Shown here in pieces: positions 46,801-59,700 of a DNA stretch of 64,000 nucleotides; within the stretch, counting starts at the first letter, position 1, and each line of letters opens with the position of its first letter. The notes below the pieces were generated by a model that was not told the origin of the DNA, made no database searches, and saw only the letters and a list, made by a program, of their open reading frames with translations. Both the position numbers and the translations under genes were made by a program. Origin of the DNA: Hydractinia symbiolongicarpus (taxonomy: Eukaryota > Cnidaria > Hydrozoa > Anthoathecata > Hydractiniidae); the NCBI RefSeq assembly GCF_029227915.1, contig NC_079887.1, positions 12,276,001 through 12,340,000 on the forward strand. The letters are read 5' to 3'.

Positions 46801-49090
46801 TATATATTTTGCATAAGTTGTGTCAAATTTAAAAAACAGACTTTTTATGTCAACCAGGCTTTTTATTGCACATGTCAGCACTTTTTGCATTTTGTCGGCT
46901 ACCTCATTTAACTTAACAAGATTTAGGTGTTTTACTGTCAAAATTTTAAAACCGTTGCAAGGTTACTATTTAATTAATTAATTAATTAACTAACTTTTTT
47001 TTGTTTATGTTTTTGTAAATTCATCTATTTTTGTAGAAAGCTCCCTAAATTGAAACACAGGGAACTTATAACAAATATGCGTAATTCAAGTTTGATACGT
47101 TTTTGTACATTTATTTTAGTCCAAACATGTTCTTTTATGATGTTTCTTGCTAATAATAACATTCTTCTATAGTAAGAAATTTTTGTTATTTTTAAAATTG
47201 TGTTTGTGTTTTACTTTAGAGAGCAAGTTTATTCTTGTAGCTAATGAAAAGAGGCGTGGAAAGGGGGTCAGTTTAAAGACGAATATTAAGGAATTCCATG
47301 ATAATTCACCGGCTCTTTTACTTATCCATCCAGAAAAATACATTTTTTTGAGTTCTCAAAATTCTCGAGCAAACATAACTAACTGCTTGACCTTTCAGCC
47401 TTATCGTGTGAATATGAATCAAATTATCATAATAAAATCCCATTTGAACAGCTTTAAGCCATTTTTAGCATTTTTTGTTACTAAGAAAGAATTGTAATCT
47501 GAAGAAGCATATTAATACCATTTTAAAAAAATTGAAACATGAGGAATTACAGCGTGTTTTTTTGTGTTTGCTTGTGGAGTTACTTTTTTTAACTTTTGGA
47601 GCAAAAAGAAATTTCAATTTTGCTGGTATAAGTAATAGAATACAAATGTCTCATTATTTTGTATTGTAGCAATAACAAGAGGAATATGCAATTATTCTTT
47701 ATTAGTGACTAAATTCAAAAACTTACTCGGCAAAAACTGACTAAATTAAAAAATTTAGTCGGCAAAAAGTGACTTTTTATTTTTGCCGACTAATGTTTTT
47801 CCAACTTTTTTGTTCCTGATAAAGTACCCTTAGTTGAACCTTTATCGTAATAATGTTCTTAGTGGAAAATATTTCACTATTTCAAAATAAAATGGAAATG
47901 TTAAAATGTTTTTCTTTGTGTTTGTAAGCCATCAGCCGAATTAAGCTTGTGGAATCAGCGCCAAAAGATTGTAAAACTTCATAGTAATCCCTAAGATTAG
48001 CAAAGATCACTGGTGCAAAAGTTCCACTAATTAGAGGTATCCTCGTTTTAGAAAGTATATTATTTTCAGGACATTTTTTTGTTAAATCATTAAGTTTCCA
48101 ACTCTACCTCAAACCTCATTTTAAAGTGAATAAAAGGGTAGGCCACGATGAGGGACATAAGCTACAAACTAAGGTATTTGGTATAGTAGCTGTGAAATAA
48201 CTTCATGCTTGTGTTGAGATGAATTGAAATTTCATCTTTAGTTCCATTGATTAGATAGATTAAAAATTAGTTGGGTATATTATAAATAGATTTAAAAAAT
48301 GTGTCCGCTAAATAAAAACAAACTTGAAGAAGTCCATTTGGTGAATGAAATGGACGGATAATAGTGTGCTCTTTTACAAAATTTTCTTTGAGACGTTGAC
48401 CGGAGTTTCGCTGGCGTAACCAAGTCTATCCGTTAAAAAAGCGCCCGGCTTTTGTAGTGTCCGGTAATTAGAAAGAAGCTACAATCAGTAAAGAAAATGC
48501 GGTACTTTATTGTCAAAAATCTAAACGGTAAGTTTTTGCGGGGCCAATTTTTAAGGGACTTTATTTTCACGGATAAAATTCACCGGAATGAAAAAATTAA
48601 CTTTTTGATAATTTCAATATTTGAGTTCGTCATTGTGAGCAATGACCTTAAAAAGGTTGTTCAACTTAATACAAACCGAAAATTTAGAAGTAAACCCATC
48701 GACGAGTTTACAAATCGAAATGATCACAGCTTTGTCAGGATAAAAATAGATATGTAACCATGAGCAAGAAAAATAAAAATATAGCTACATATACCTAAAA
48801 TCGTGTCAAGAATAAGATTATACCATAACTCTGTTGAGAAGAATAACATATTTTTACAATGAAATGTGACTGTTGTGTAACAGGGATATTCTCATAAAAT
48901 GTTTAGGGAATAATTTTTACTGGGATCCAGAATAGCATTTGAAAAGGGGATTTGCCGGAAACTACATGCGGAAATTAATGCTTATAAGAACAAACTACGA
49001 ATGCTTGATAGTAGGAAGGCAAAGATGAAGTAAAACTATCTATATAAATAAACTACAATTTATCCTTTAAATTAAGTCACGGTGGTTTTA
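46800..49090. other. Intergenic, no gene recognised
   Basis: It contains a (TTAA)n run at 46970-46990. Open frames at 47147-47497 and 48497-48757 have no recognised motif, repeat or splice context. Confidence 0.4.
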
Positions 49091-49144
49091 GAACCACCCT
49101 TCCCTATTTGTCACGCTCCATCACGTTTTCATGTAAGACCCCTT

Positions 49145-49740
49145 TTACGTGACGTCACGCTTGGTTGAGTCCTCACTTCTTTCAAGCTCCTGAAACGCAA
49201 TGCATATAGCAATTCTCTTTGCCGGCGGGCTGCAACTCTTTGGGGTCGCACTTTTCAAAGCTTTGGCAACTGCACGCGATTCTTTTGTTCGGCGGTATAA
49301 TAAATAGTTTCGATTTGATACTTTTAAAATATAAATGGCAGTGTCCGCAAACACGGCTTGTGATTTTGTCCTTGTTACTTCATCTAATGCATCAATTTTG
49401 CGTTTCCGTTCATTTTAGTACTTTTTTGGCGTTGTCGGTTTAACTTTAGTTCTCCCAGCTTCTTCTTCAAGCTGTCAAGGTTTCCTTTACGTGTTTTTGT
49501 TTCACATTATGCATTTTTGGTCAACTGATTGGGTTCTCTCTTCTGATACAATACAACCAACATCTCATTTTCTATGTTAATTTGATTGTTCAGCTTTTTT
49601 TGTTTTGTTCGGACGAAGTTTTTTCTGCCAACCTATAACTCTCTCCCTCATCAATTGTGAAAGTTTCCTTAACTTTAGAAGCGGGAGAAGAGGTGGGAGC
49701 CGGAACCGGAGTTTTTGATAAATCCGCTGCACCTAAAAAA
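49145..49740 (-). pseudogene. Unidentified coding-like remnant
   Basis: The minus strand reads 'GAADLSKTPVPAPTSSPASK' after an acceptor-like tttttag near 49735. Further down it has a coding-like stretch (49354-49145) with basic and alpha-helical character. Between them the frame is broken by stops. I do not recognise the family. A decayed gene or retrocopy is the simplest reading. Confidence 0.3.
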
Positions 49741-49744
49741 GCAA

Positions 49745-50640
49745 AGAAAAGAGGTCCAAATAATATTATTATTCTTATGAAAGATTGTTAATTTAATTCA
49801 TTGTGAATACAAATGAAATTCGCTTACTTTTCTTTGAAGAGTGTTTCCAAGGCGATAGAATAGTGCCTTTTATAGGCTAAGCAGCATTTCTTTCATGCCT
49901 CCATGTTTTAATTAGAGCAATGACTTGAAATATCAGCTCAGGGAAAGATTCCTTTCTCATGTTTTGCCACACACTTTACAATAACAACGTGTTTGTTTTG
50001 ACAAGCAAATCTGCCTTTATACGCTGTGGAAAATGAAGGCAAATGAAGTCGCCATTTTTACTCCCGAATAAACAGTATGTTCAAAGCCAAAACTATACTG
50101 AAATGCATGTTTACAAACGTTCGAATTCTAAACTAAAACACTAATTATTACTATTCCCTATCGACCCCTTATTTACCGTCACGCTACGTCATGAAAAAAC
50201 GGGAAGATCTATCTACCCGCTAGCATGAAGTAATTATTAAAACAGTATGTTAATGTCCACGATATTGCAATTTTTCTTAAGTTCGTTTTTCTTTTCCTTT
50301 TTGGCGCTTCCATTTCGCAGCTGCACATGATACAACAAATAATAAATTTTTTATAAATAGTTGATATGCGAATTTTACAAGTTTCTCCACATGAGAACCT
50401 TGTAAAATTTGTTTGTTTTCCTGTTCATTTGTTTCATTTTACGGTTAAAAATAATCTAAGATCAGTTAATTGCACTACTGTAGGCTGTCAAATTCTAACC
50501 TCGACCCCAGAGCCTGTTGTCTTCTTTTATATCTGGAAAGCTAGATAAACCATCCCAATAATAATCTTCAGTGAGAAGTTACGCACGATGATAACGATAA
50601 TTTTGTAAGCTCAGATTAACCAATAAAACATTACATTGTC
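49745..50640. other. Intergenic, no gene recognised
   Basis: No convincing coding or structural signal. Confidence 0.4.
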
Positions 50641-50652
50641 TTTGTCAGGAAA

Positions 50653-51950
50653 CTTAGACCACGTTTATACGCATACAGGACAAAATCTCTTCCCGGGATG
50701 GAACTCGTCCCGGCGTGAAACGAAAAGTGTTTACACGTGAGCCTCAACGAGGGATGAAATCAGCATATTTTCATCTCGGGATGAGTAATCACATCCCGGG
50801 ATGAAACATTAATTTTGCTAATTTTGCGTATGATAATTTGAAGTGATATTTTTTAATTTGTGAGTAGAAAGGTCAAACGAGAAACCTAGAACGATGGCGC
50901 CTGAGAGAAGTAGTGTAATATTGTTGATCACAAATATATCAACAATTTTAACTATAAGATCCCTTCTGTTACAGTTGCATATAGTATTATTAATACAACT
51001 AGCAGAGTAATAGAGAAACAATGTAATTCTTCTGAGGGAAGCTGTTTGGTAGAAACAAAGCATTGACTAGATGTCGACGAGCAAGATTGAGGTTGGTGGC
51101 TCGCCGTTGGCCGTGTAATCCTCACTATTTTCAATCGGCAAAGTTTCCTCCACTTCATTTTCCTTTGCGTCGCTATCAATCAGTACACTCTTTATTTTTT
51201 TTTAACATTTCCTATAAAAAATCAATAATTACCAATTTAAACAGACACCATCATTTTAGCATACAGCAGGCATAACATTAAAATGTCATGCATTTTTAAA
51301 ACACTTTCTCGTACAAACACATGAGAACCATAATTAATGCTGGAATAATATTTGAACTCGTATAAATTTAGGATGGAATTTCGTTATTTCATATATAAAT
51401 TAACGAAGAAAGTTACAACCAACCTCTTCATAATTTTTTCCAAATGCTTTTTTTACTTCTTTGCGTCGATTGTCACAAAAAGAATGATCGGATTCATTTT
51501 ATAGTTCTTATATTTAAAATGATGTTCAAAAAGTGTGAAAAGTGTAAATTTAGCATTCTCATCCCGGAATGAAAAGAATTATTGTGCTTACACTTATTTT
51601 TTTTCTTAATCTCATCCCGAGACACGATTTTACCCTGTCTTTAGGATAGGGATGAAATTTAACGTGATGATCTCATCCCGGGATAAAATTTTATTCCGCT
51701 TTAAACATGTGAACATTGTGAAAAGAATTATTGTGTTTACACTTGTTTTTTTTCTTAATCTCATCCCGAGACACGATTTTACCCTGTCTTTAGGATAGGG
51801 ATGAAATTTAACGTGATGATCTCATCCCGGGATAAAATTTTATTCCGATTTAAACATGTAAACATTGTGAGGACTTTCAGTAGTCACAGAGATGAACTCA
51901 TCCGCGTACGAAACTCATCCTGGGATGAAATTTAACGTGTAAGCGGCCTC
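50653..51950. mobile_element. Non-autonomous TIR transposon with exact 8-bp target duplication
   Basis: The 1,298-bp element is bracketed by TCAGGAAA at 50645-50652 and 51951-51958. The ends are imperfectly inverted (CTTAGACCACGTTTATACG on the left; CGTGTAAGCGGCCTC on the right, inverse GAGGCCGCTTACACG). Palindromic CATCCCGGGATG and close variants recur near both ends (50695-50810 and 51555-51930). No transposase frame is present. An 8-bp duplication points to the hAT-like group, though the tips are not typical. Confidence 0.8.
51571..51868. repeat. Two tandem 149-bp units inside the TIR element
   Basis: The unit starting 'gaaaagaattattgtg' occurs at 51571 and 51720, nearly identical. Confidence 0.85.
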
Positions 51951-51959
51951 TCAGGAAAG

Positions 51960-53750
51960 TCATAATTGAACACTTAAATGTGATGTAGGTCCAGGGATGA
52001 AGCAACATTGCGGCTTAAAGTAGTGATTGCCTTCTCGTGTCCAGTGCTATTATTTCAAAGACCACGAGGCCTAGAGGAGAGAATAACGCAAAATAATTGA
52101 TACGATGACAAGAATTTAAGATGATGAGAAACTACACGGAATACACACTTTTTTATAAAGACACGAGCCTCAGATGTCAAATTAACCAAAATAAAAAAAG
52201 CCTCAATCTTTAAATATTGCTTCTAAAACTGAAACAACCCGAGTCTAAATTTTGCCATGAAATGAGGACATTCCAGGATACGAATTCCTTTACAATGATT
52301 TTTAAAACGAAATTCCTCTTCAAATGTAATCCAGGAATAAGAATATATAGAATTATTGCACAAAAATAGTACACATTTTGTATCTCTTACGTACGTACCG
52401 TACCGCGTTGTTGTTATTATTAAACATCTACTGTTGATATTGGTGGATCTAAAAAAATAGTTATAATTTCTTCTCCGATTTTTTAATTTGAGAAAGTGAA
52501 AAAGATGAAGGTGTTTTTCTTTCGCACCTATTAGGCATATCTTCCGTCTGCGTAGTCGTAACTTGCATTACATTAGCAATTCCGCCATTTTAAAGGCAAC
52601 GTTTTCAAAAAAGCGTGGACATGTGATGAGAAAATTTATATTTTAATAAAATGTTTTGACTTCTTTCGGAGATACGAGGTCAAACACAAACTAACACATG
52701 ATGAATTTATTATTCACACTAGATGGAAGGTCCTCTATACGCTCAGGGGACACATTTGCAGTTGCCTTATTTTGATTTCCATTTCCGCGAAAGTTTCTTA
52801 CATAACACATTCAATATTCTAATGACTTGAAATGCGTGTATTTAATGCAAAAAGGTATTTTATTAATACACAACGTTTGTCTGTTTTTTTTCTTCCAAGT
52901 TATGACTGAAAATACCGAACTAGACCAAAATTCGGACTTACAAAAGAGAAGGTTTTCTCAAAATTGTTGAAATTCGAAAGAAAGTACAAAGGTAAAAAAA
53001 ATGTTTATCTGTCTGTGACAACCAAAGTGAAAATGTTTTTTTTCCTTTGAAGTTTCCAAAAAATACATGTCTCAAATTTTAATCGACAAAGAAAACGTTG
53101 CCACGTGAATAACAGTAAGTCAAAGATAAATTTTAGGACTCCACTAGTTTTCCAGAAAATGTTCACAAATTTCTTTCACTAAACAATGCGCGTTACTTGC
53201 AACAACAGCAATCCCCGTCAAGAAGAAGCAAATTGGCCGTTACAGGCGAGCAAACCACGAAGCAGACTAGCTCTATTTATAAGGAAAATGCAAATTTAAA
53301 CTCATTGTAAACTTTTATTTATTCATAAGTAAAGCTATATAATAATAGTTGCATTCTGTTTGTGTCACATAAAAGGGTCATAAAACAGCAATCTCATGAT
53401 AGGTGAAAATCTGAGCACAGGCTCAGACCGGCGCACCCGTAGGTTCTTCCACAGGCTAACGAATAGTTCTATTTATATTAAACATAACCTTCCGATTCAA
53501 CAGATAATTTTCCAAAGTAAAACTTGGCACTAACTGGATAGCTACTTAATCAAATAATTCGAAACTTTGAAGTTGGACGATTAACTCTTTGCTTATTGTA
53601 AGTATATTTCATATGCATAGATATGTTACATTGATAATGCGTTGCATTAATATTTTAAGTGTCATTGATAATTAAATATAGCTTGGTTTCCAATAAAAGT
53701 TATAACTTGTGGTGAACTGCACGCGTTTTCAATTCAGTCGTAACAATGAC
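51960..53750. other. Intergenic, no gene recognised
   Basis: A degenerate Helitron 3' end is visible at about 53440-53472 ('cacaggctaacgaatagt'). Nothing else was recognised. Confidence 0.4.
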
Positions 53751-53754
53751 AGTT

Positions 53755-56700
53755 GTAAGTATTAGATTATACCGCAACATGCAATTTTCGACTGATTGTC
53801 CACCAAATAATGCATTTTTGTGCCTATAGTTTTCAAAATTGTGTTATAACGCCGCAATTATCCACCAAATGCTGCATTTTTGTTCATATTAATTTTAAGT
53901 TATTAGATAGTATGGCAAAATGTAATTTTTCTCAGATTGTCTACCAAATGCTTCAATTTTGTGCCTATAATTTTTGATTCTGTAACAAAACCACATTTTT
54001 TCACTTATTGACCACCAAATGCTGCATTTTTGTTTATATAAATTTTGCAGTATTAGATTATACCGCAACATGCAATTTTCATCTGATTATCCACCAAATG
54101 CTGCATTTTTGGGCCTTTATTTTTTAAAATTGTGTTATAACGTTGTAATTGTCCACCAAATACTGCATTTTTGTTCATAAAAATTTTAAAATATTAGATA
54201 GTACCGCAAAGGGTAATTTTCCTCCAATTGTCTACCAAATGCTCCATATTTGAGCCTATCATATTTGATATTGTGCAATAAAAGCGCATTATTTCACTTC
54301 TTGCCCACCAAATGCTCAATTTTTGTATATATAGATGTTTTAAATATCAAAAAATCCCGTCAAAATACACTATTCACTTAGTGTCCACTAAATGCTGCAT
54401 TTTTGTTTACATAAATTTTGGAGTATTAGATTATACCGCAACATGCAATTTTTGTCTGATTGTCCACCAAATGCTGCATTTTTGTGCCTATAATTTTTAA
54501 AATTGTTTTATAACGCCACAATCTATTATCCATTGTCCACCAAATGCTGCATTTTTGTTTATATATAATTTTGAAGTATTAGATTATACCGCGACATGCA
54601 ATTTTTTTCTGATTGTCCACCAAATGCTGCATTTTTGTGCCTATAATTTTTGATTCTATGTAATGAAACCACATTTTTTCACTTAGTGTCCACTAAATGC
54701 TGCATTTTTGTTCACATAAATTTTGGAGTATTAGATTATACCGCAACATGCAATTTTTGTCTGATTGTCCACCAAATGCTGCATTTCTGTGCCTATAATT
54801 TTTAAAGTTGTCTTATAACGCCACAATCTATTATCCATTGTCCACCAAATGCTGCATTTTTGTTTATATATAATTTTGAAGTATTAGATTATACCGCAAC
54901 ATGCAATTTTTTTCTGATTGTCCACCAAATGTTGCATTTTTGTGCCTATAATTTTTAAAATTGCCTTATAACGCCACAATCTATCATCCATTGTCCACCA
55001 AATGCTGCATTTTTGTTCATATTAATGTTATGTTATTAGATAGTACGGCAAAATGTAGTTTTCCTCAGATTGTCTAACAAATGCTTTAATTTTGTGCCTA
55101 TAATTTTTGATTCTATGTAATGAAACCACATTTTTTCACTTAGTGTCCACCAAATGCTGCATTTTTGTTTATATAAATGTTGAAATGTTAGATTATACCG
55201 CAACATGCAACTTTTTTCTGATTGTCCACCAAATGCTGCATTTTTATGCCTATAATTTTTAAAATTGTCTTATAACGCCGCAATGTATCATCCATTGTCC
55301 ACCAAATGCTTCATTTTTGTTGATATAAATTTTAAGTCATTAAATAGTACGGAAAATGTAATTTTCCTCTGATTGTCTACCAAATGCTCCATTTTTGAGC
55401 CTATAATATTTGATATTGTGCAATAAAAGCACATTATTTCACTTATTGACCACCAAATGCTCAATTTTTGTATATATAGATGTTTTAAATATCAAAATAT
55501 CCCGTCCAAATACACTATTTCACTTAGTGTCCACCAAATGCTGCATTTTTGTTTACGTAAATTTTGGAGTATTAGATTCTACCAAAACAATCAATTTTTT
55601 TCTGATTGTCCACCAAATGCTGCATTTTTGGGCCTTTATTTTTTAAAATTGTGTTATGACGTTGCAATTGTCCACCAAATACTGCATTTTTGTTCATAAA
55701 AATTTTAAAATATTAGATAGTACCGCAAAGGGTAATTTTCCTCTAATTGCTCCATATTTGAGCCTATCATATTTGATATTGTGCAATAAAAGCGCATTAT
55801 TTCACTTCTTGCCCACCAAATCCTCAATTTTTGTATATATAGATGTTTTAAATATCAAAAAATCCCGTCAAAATACACTATTTCACTTAGTGTCCACTAA
55901 ATGCTGCATTTTTGTTTACATATATTTTGGAGTATTAGATTATACCGCAACATGCAATTTTTGTCTGATTGTCCACCAAATGCTGCATTTTTGTGCCTAT
56001 AATTTTTAAAATTGTCTTAAAACGCCACAATCTATTATCCATTGTCCACCAATGCTGCATTTTTGTTTATATATAATTTTGAAGTATTAGATTATACCGC
56101 AACATGCAATTTTTTTCTGATTGTCCACCAAATGCTGCATTTTTGTGCCTATAATTTTTGATTCTATGTAATGAAACCACATATTTTCACTTAGTGTCCA
56201 CTAAATGCTGCATTTTTGTTCACATAAATTTTGGAGTATTATATTATACCACAACATGCAATTTTTGTCTGATTGTCAACCAAATGCTGCATTTCTGTGC
56301 CTATAATTTTTAAAATTGTCTTATAACGCCACAATCTATTATCCATTGTCCACCAAATGCTACATTTTTGTTTATATATAATTTTGAAGTAATAGATTAT
56401 ACCGCAACATGCAACTTTTTTCTGATTGTCCACCAAATGCTGCATTTTTATGCCTACTATTTTTAAAATTGTCTTATAACGCCGCAATGTGTCATCCATT
56501 GTCCACCAAATGCTGCATTTTTGTTGATATAAATTTTAAGTTATTAGATAGTACGGCAAAATGTAATTTTCCTCAGATTGTCTACCAAATGCTTCATTTT
56601 TTTCCCTATAGTTTTTGATTCTATGTAATAAAACCACATTTTTACTTAGTGTCCACCAAATGCTGCATTTTTGTTTATATATAATTTTGAAGTATTAGAT

Positions 56701-59700
56701 TATACCGCAACATGCAATTTTTTTCTGATTGTCCACCAAATGTTGCATTTTTGTGCCTATAATTTTTAAAATTGCCTTATAACGCCACAATCTATCATCC
56801 ATTGCCCACCAAATGCTGCATTTTTGTTCATATTAATGTTATGTTATTAGATAGTACGGCAAAATGTAGTTTTCCTCAGATTGTCTAACAAATGCTTTAA
56901 TTTTGTGCCTATAATTTTTGATTCTATGTAATGAAACCACATTTTTTCACTTAGTGTCCACCAAATGCTGCATTTTTGTTTATATAAATTTTGAAATGTT
57001 AGATTATACCGCAACATGCAACTTTTTTCTGATTGTCCACCAAATGCTGCATTTTTATGGCTATAATTTTTAAAATTGTCTTATAACGCCGCAATGTATC
57101 ATCCATTGTCCACCAAATGCTTCATTTTTGTTGATATAAATTTTAAGTCATTAAATAGTACGGAAAATGTAATTTTCCTCTGATTGTCTACCAAATGCTC
57201 CATTTTTGAGCCTATAATATTTGATATTGTGCAATAAAAGCACATTATTTCACTTATTGACCACCAAATGCTCAATTTTTGTATATATAGATGTTTTAAA
57301 TATCAAAAAATCCCGTCCAAATACACTATTTCACTTAGTGTCCACCAAATGCTGCATTTTTGTTTACGTAAATTTTGGAGTATTAGATTCTACCAAAACA
57401 ATCAATTTTTATCTGATTGTCCACCAAATGCTGCATTTTTGGGCCTTTATTTTTTAAAATTGTGTTATAACGTTGCAATTGTCTACCAAATACTGCATTT
57501 TTGTTCATAAAAATTTTAAAATATTAGATAGTACCGCAAAGGGTAATTTTCCTCTAATTGCTCCATATTTGAGCCTATCATATTTGATATTGTGCAATAA
57601 AAGCGCATTATTTCACTTATTGCCCACCAAATCCTCAATTTTTGTATATATAGATGTTTTAAAAATCAAAAAATCCCGTCAAAATACACTATTTCACTTA
57701 GTGTCCACTAAATGCTGCATTTTTGTTTACATATATTTTGGAGTATTAGATTATACCGCAACATGCAATTTTTGTCTGATTGTCCACCAAATGCTGCATT
57801 TCTGTGCCTATAATTTTTAAAGTTGTCTTATAACGCCACAATCTATTATCCATTGTCCACCAAATGCTGCATTTTTGTTTATATATAATTTTGAAGTATT
57901 AGATTATACCGCAACATGCAATTTTTTTCTGATTGTCCACCAAATGTTGCATTTTTGTGCCTATAATTTTTAAAATTGCCTTATAACGCCACAATCTATC
58001 ATCCATTGTCCACCAAATGCTGCATTTTTGTTCATATTAATGTTATGTTATTAGATAGTACGGCAAAATGTAGTTTTCCTCAGATTGTCTAACAAATGCT
58101 TTAATTTTGTGCCTATAATTTTTGATTCTATGTAATGAAACCACATTTTTTCACTTAGTGTCCACCAAATGCTGCATTTTTGTTTATATAAATGTTGAAA
58201 TGTTAGATTATACCGCAACATGCAACTTTTTTCTGATTGTCCACCAAATGCTGCATTTTTATGCCTATAATTTTTAAAATTGTCTTATAACGCCGCAATG
58301 TATCATCCATTGTCCACCAAATGCTTCATTTTTGTTGATATAAATTTTAAGTCATTAAATAGTACGGAAAATGTAATTTTCCTCTGATTGTCTACCAAAT
58401 GCTCCATTTTTGAGCCTATAATATTTGATATTGTGCAATAAAAGCACATTATTTCACTTATTGACCACCAAATGCTCAATTTTTGTATATATAGATGTTT
58501 TAAATATCAAAATATCCCGTCCAAATACACTATTTCACTTAGTGTCCACCAAATGCTGCATTTTTGTTTACGTAAATTTTGGAGTATTAGATTCTACCAA
58601 AACAATCAATTTTTTTCTGATTGTCCACCAAATGCTGCATTTTTGGGCCTTTATTTTTTAAAATTGTGTTATGACGTTGCAATTGTCCACCAAATACTGC
58701 ATTTTTGTTCATAAAAATTTTAAAATATTAGATAGTACCGCAAAGGGTAATTTTCCTCTAATTGCTCCATATTTGAGCCTATCATATTTGATATTGTGCA
58801 ATAAAAGCGCATTATTTCACTTCTTGCCCACCAAATCCTCAATTTTTGTATATATAGATGTTTTAAATATCAAAAAATCCCGTCAAAATACACTATTTCA
58901 CTTAGTGTCCACTAAATGCTGCATTTTTGTTTACATATATTTTGGAGTATTAGATTATACCGCAACATGCAATTTTTGTCTGATTGTCCACCAAATGCTG
59001 CATTTTTGTGCCTATAATTTTTAAAATTGTCTTAAAACGCCACAATCTATTATCCATTGTCCACCAATGCTGCATTTTTGTTTATATATAATTTTGAAGT
59101 ATTAGATTATACCGCAACATGCAATTTTTTTCTGATTGTCCACCAAATGCTGCATTTTTGTGCCTATAATTTTTGATTCTATGTAATGAAACCACATATT
59201 TTCACTTAGTGTCCACTAAATGCTGCATTTTTGTTCACATAAATTTTGGAGTATTATATTATACCGCAACATGCAATTTTTGTCTGATTGTCAACCAAAT
59301 GCTGCATTTCTGTGCCTATAATTTTTAAAATTGTCTTATAACGCCACAATCTATTATCCATTGTCCACCAAATGCTGCATTTTTGTTTATATATAATTTT
59401 GAAGTAATAGATTATACCGCAACATGCAACTTTTTTCTGATTGTCCACCAAATGCTGCATTTTTATGCCTACTATTTTTAAAATTGTCTTATAACGCCGC
59501 AATGTGTCATCCATTGTCCACCAAATGCTGCATTTTTGTTGATATAAATTTTAAGTTATTAGATAGTACGGCAAAATGTAATTTTCCTCAGATTGTCTAC
59601 CAAATGCTTCATTTTTTTCCCTATAGTTTTTGATTCTATGTAATAAAACCACATTTTTACTTAGTGTCCACCAAATGCTGCATTTTTGTTTATATATAAT

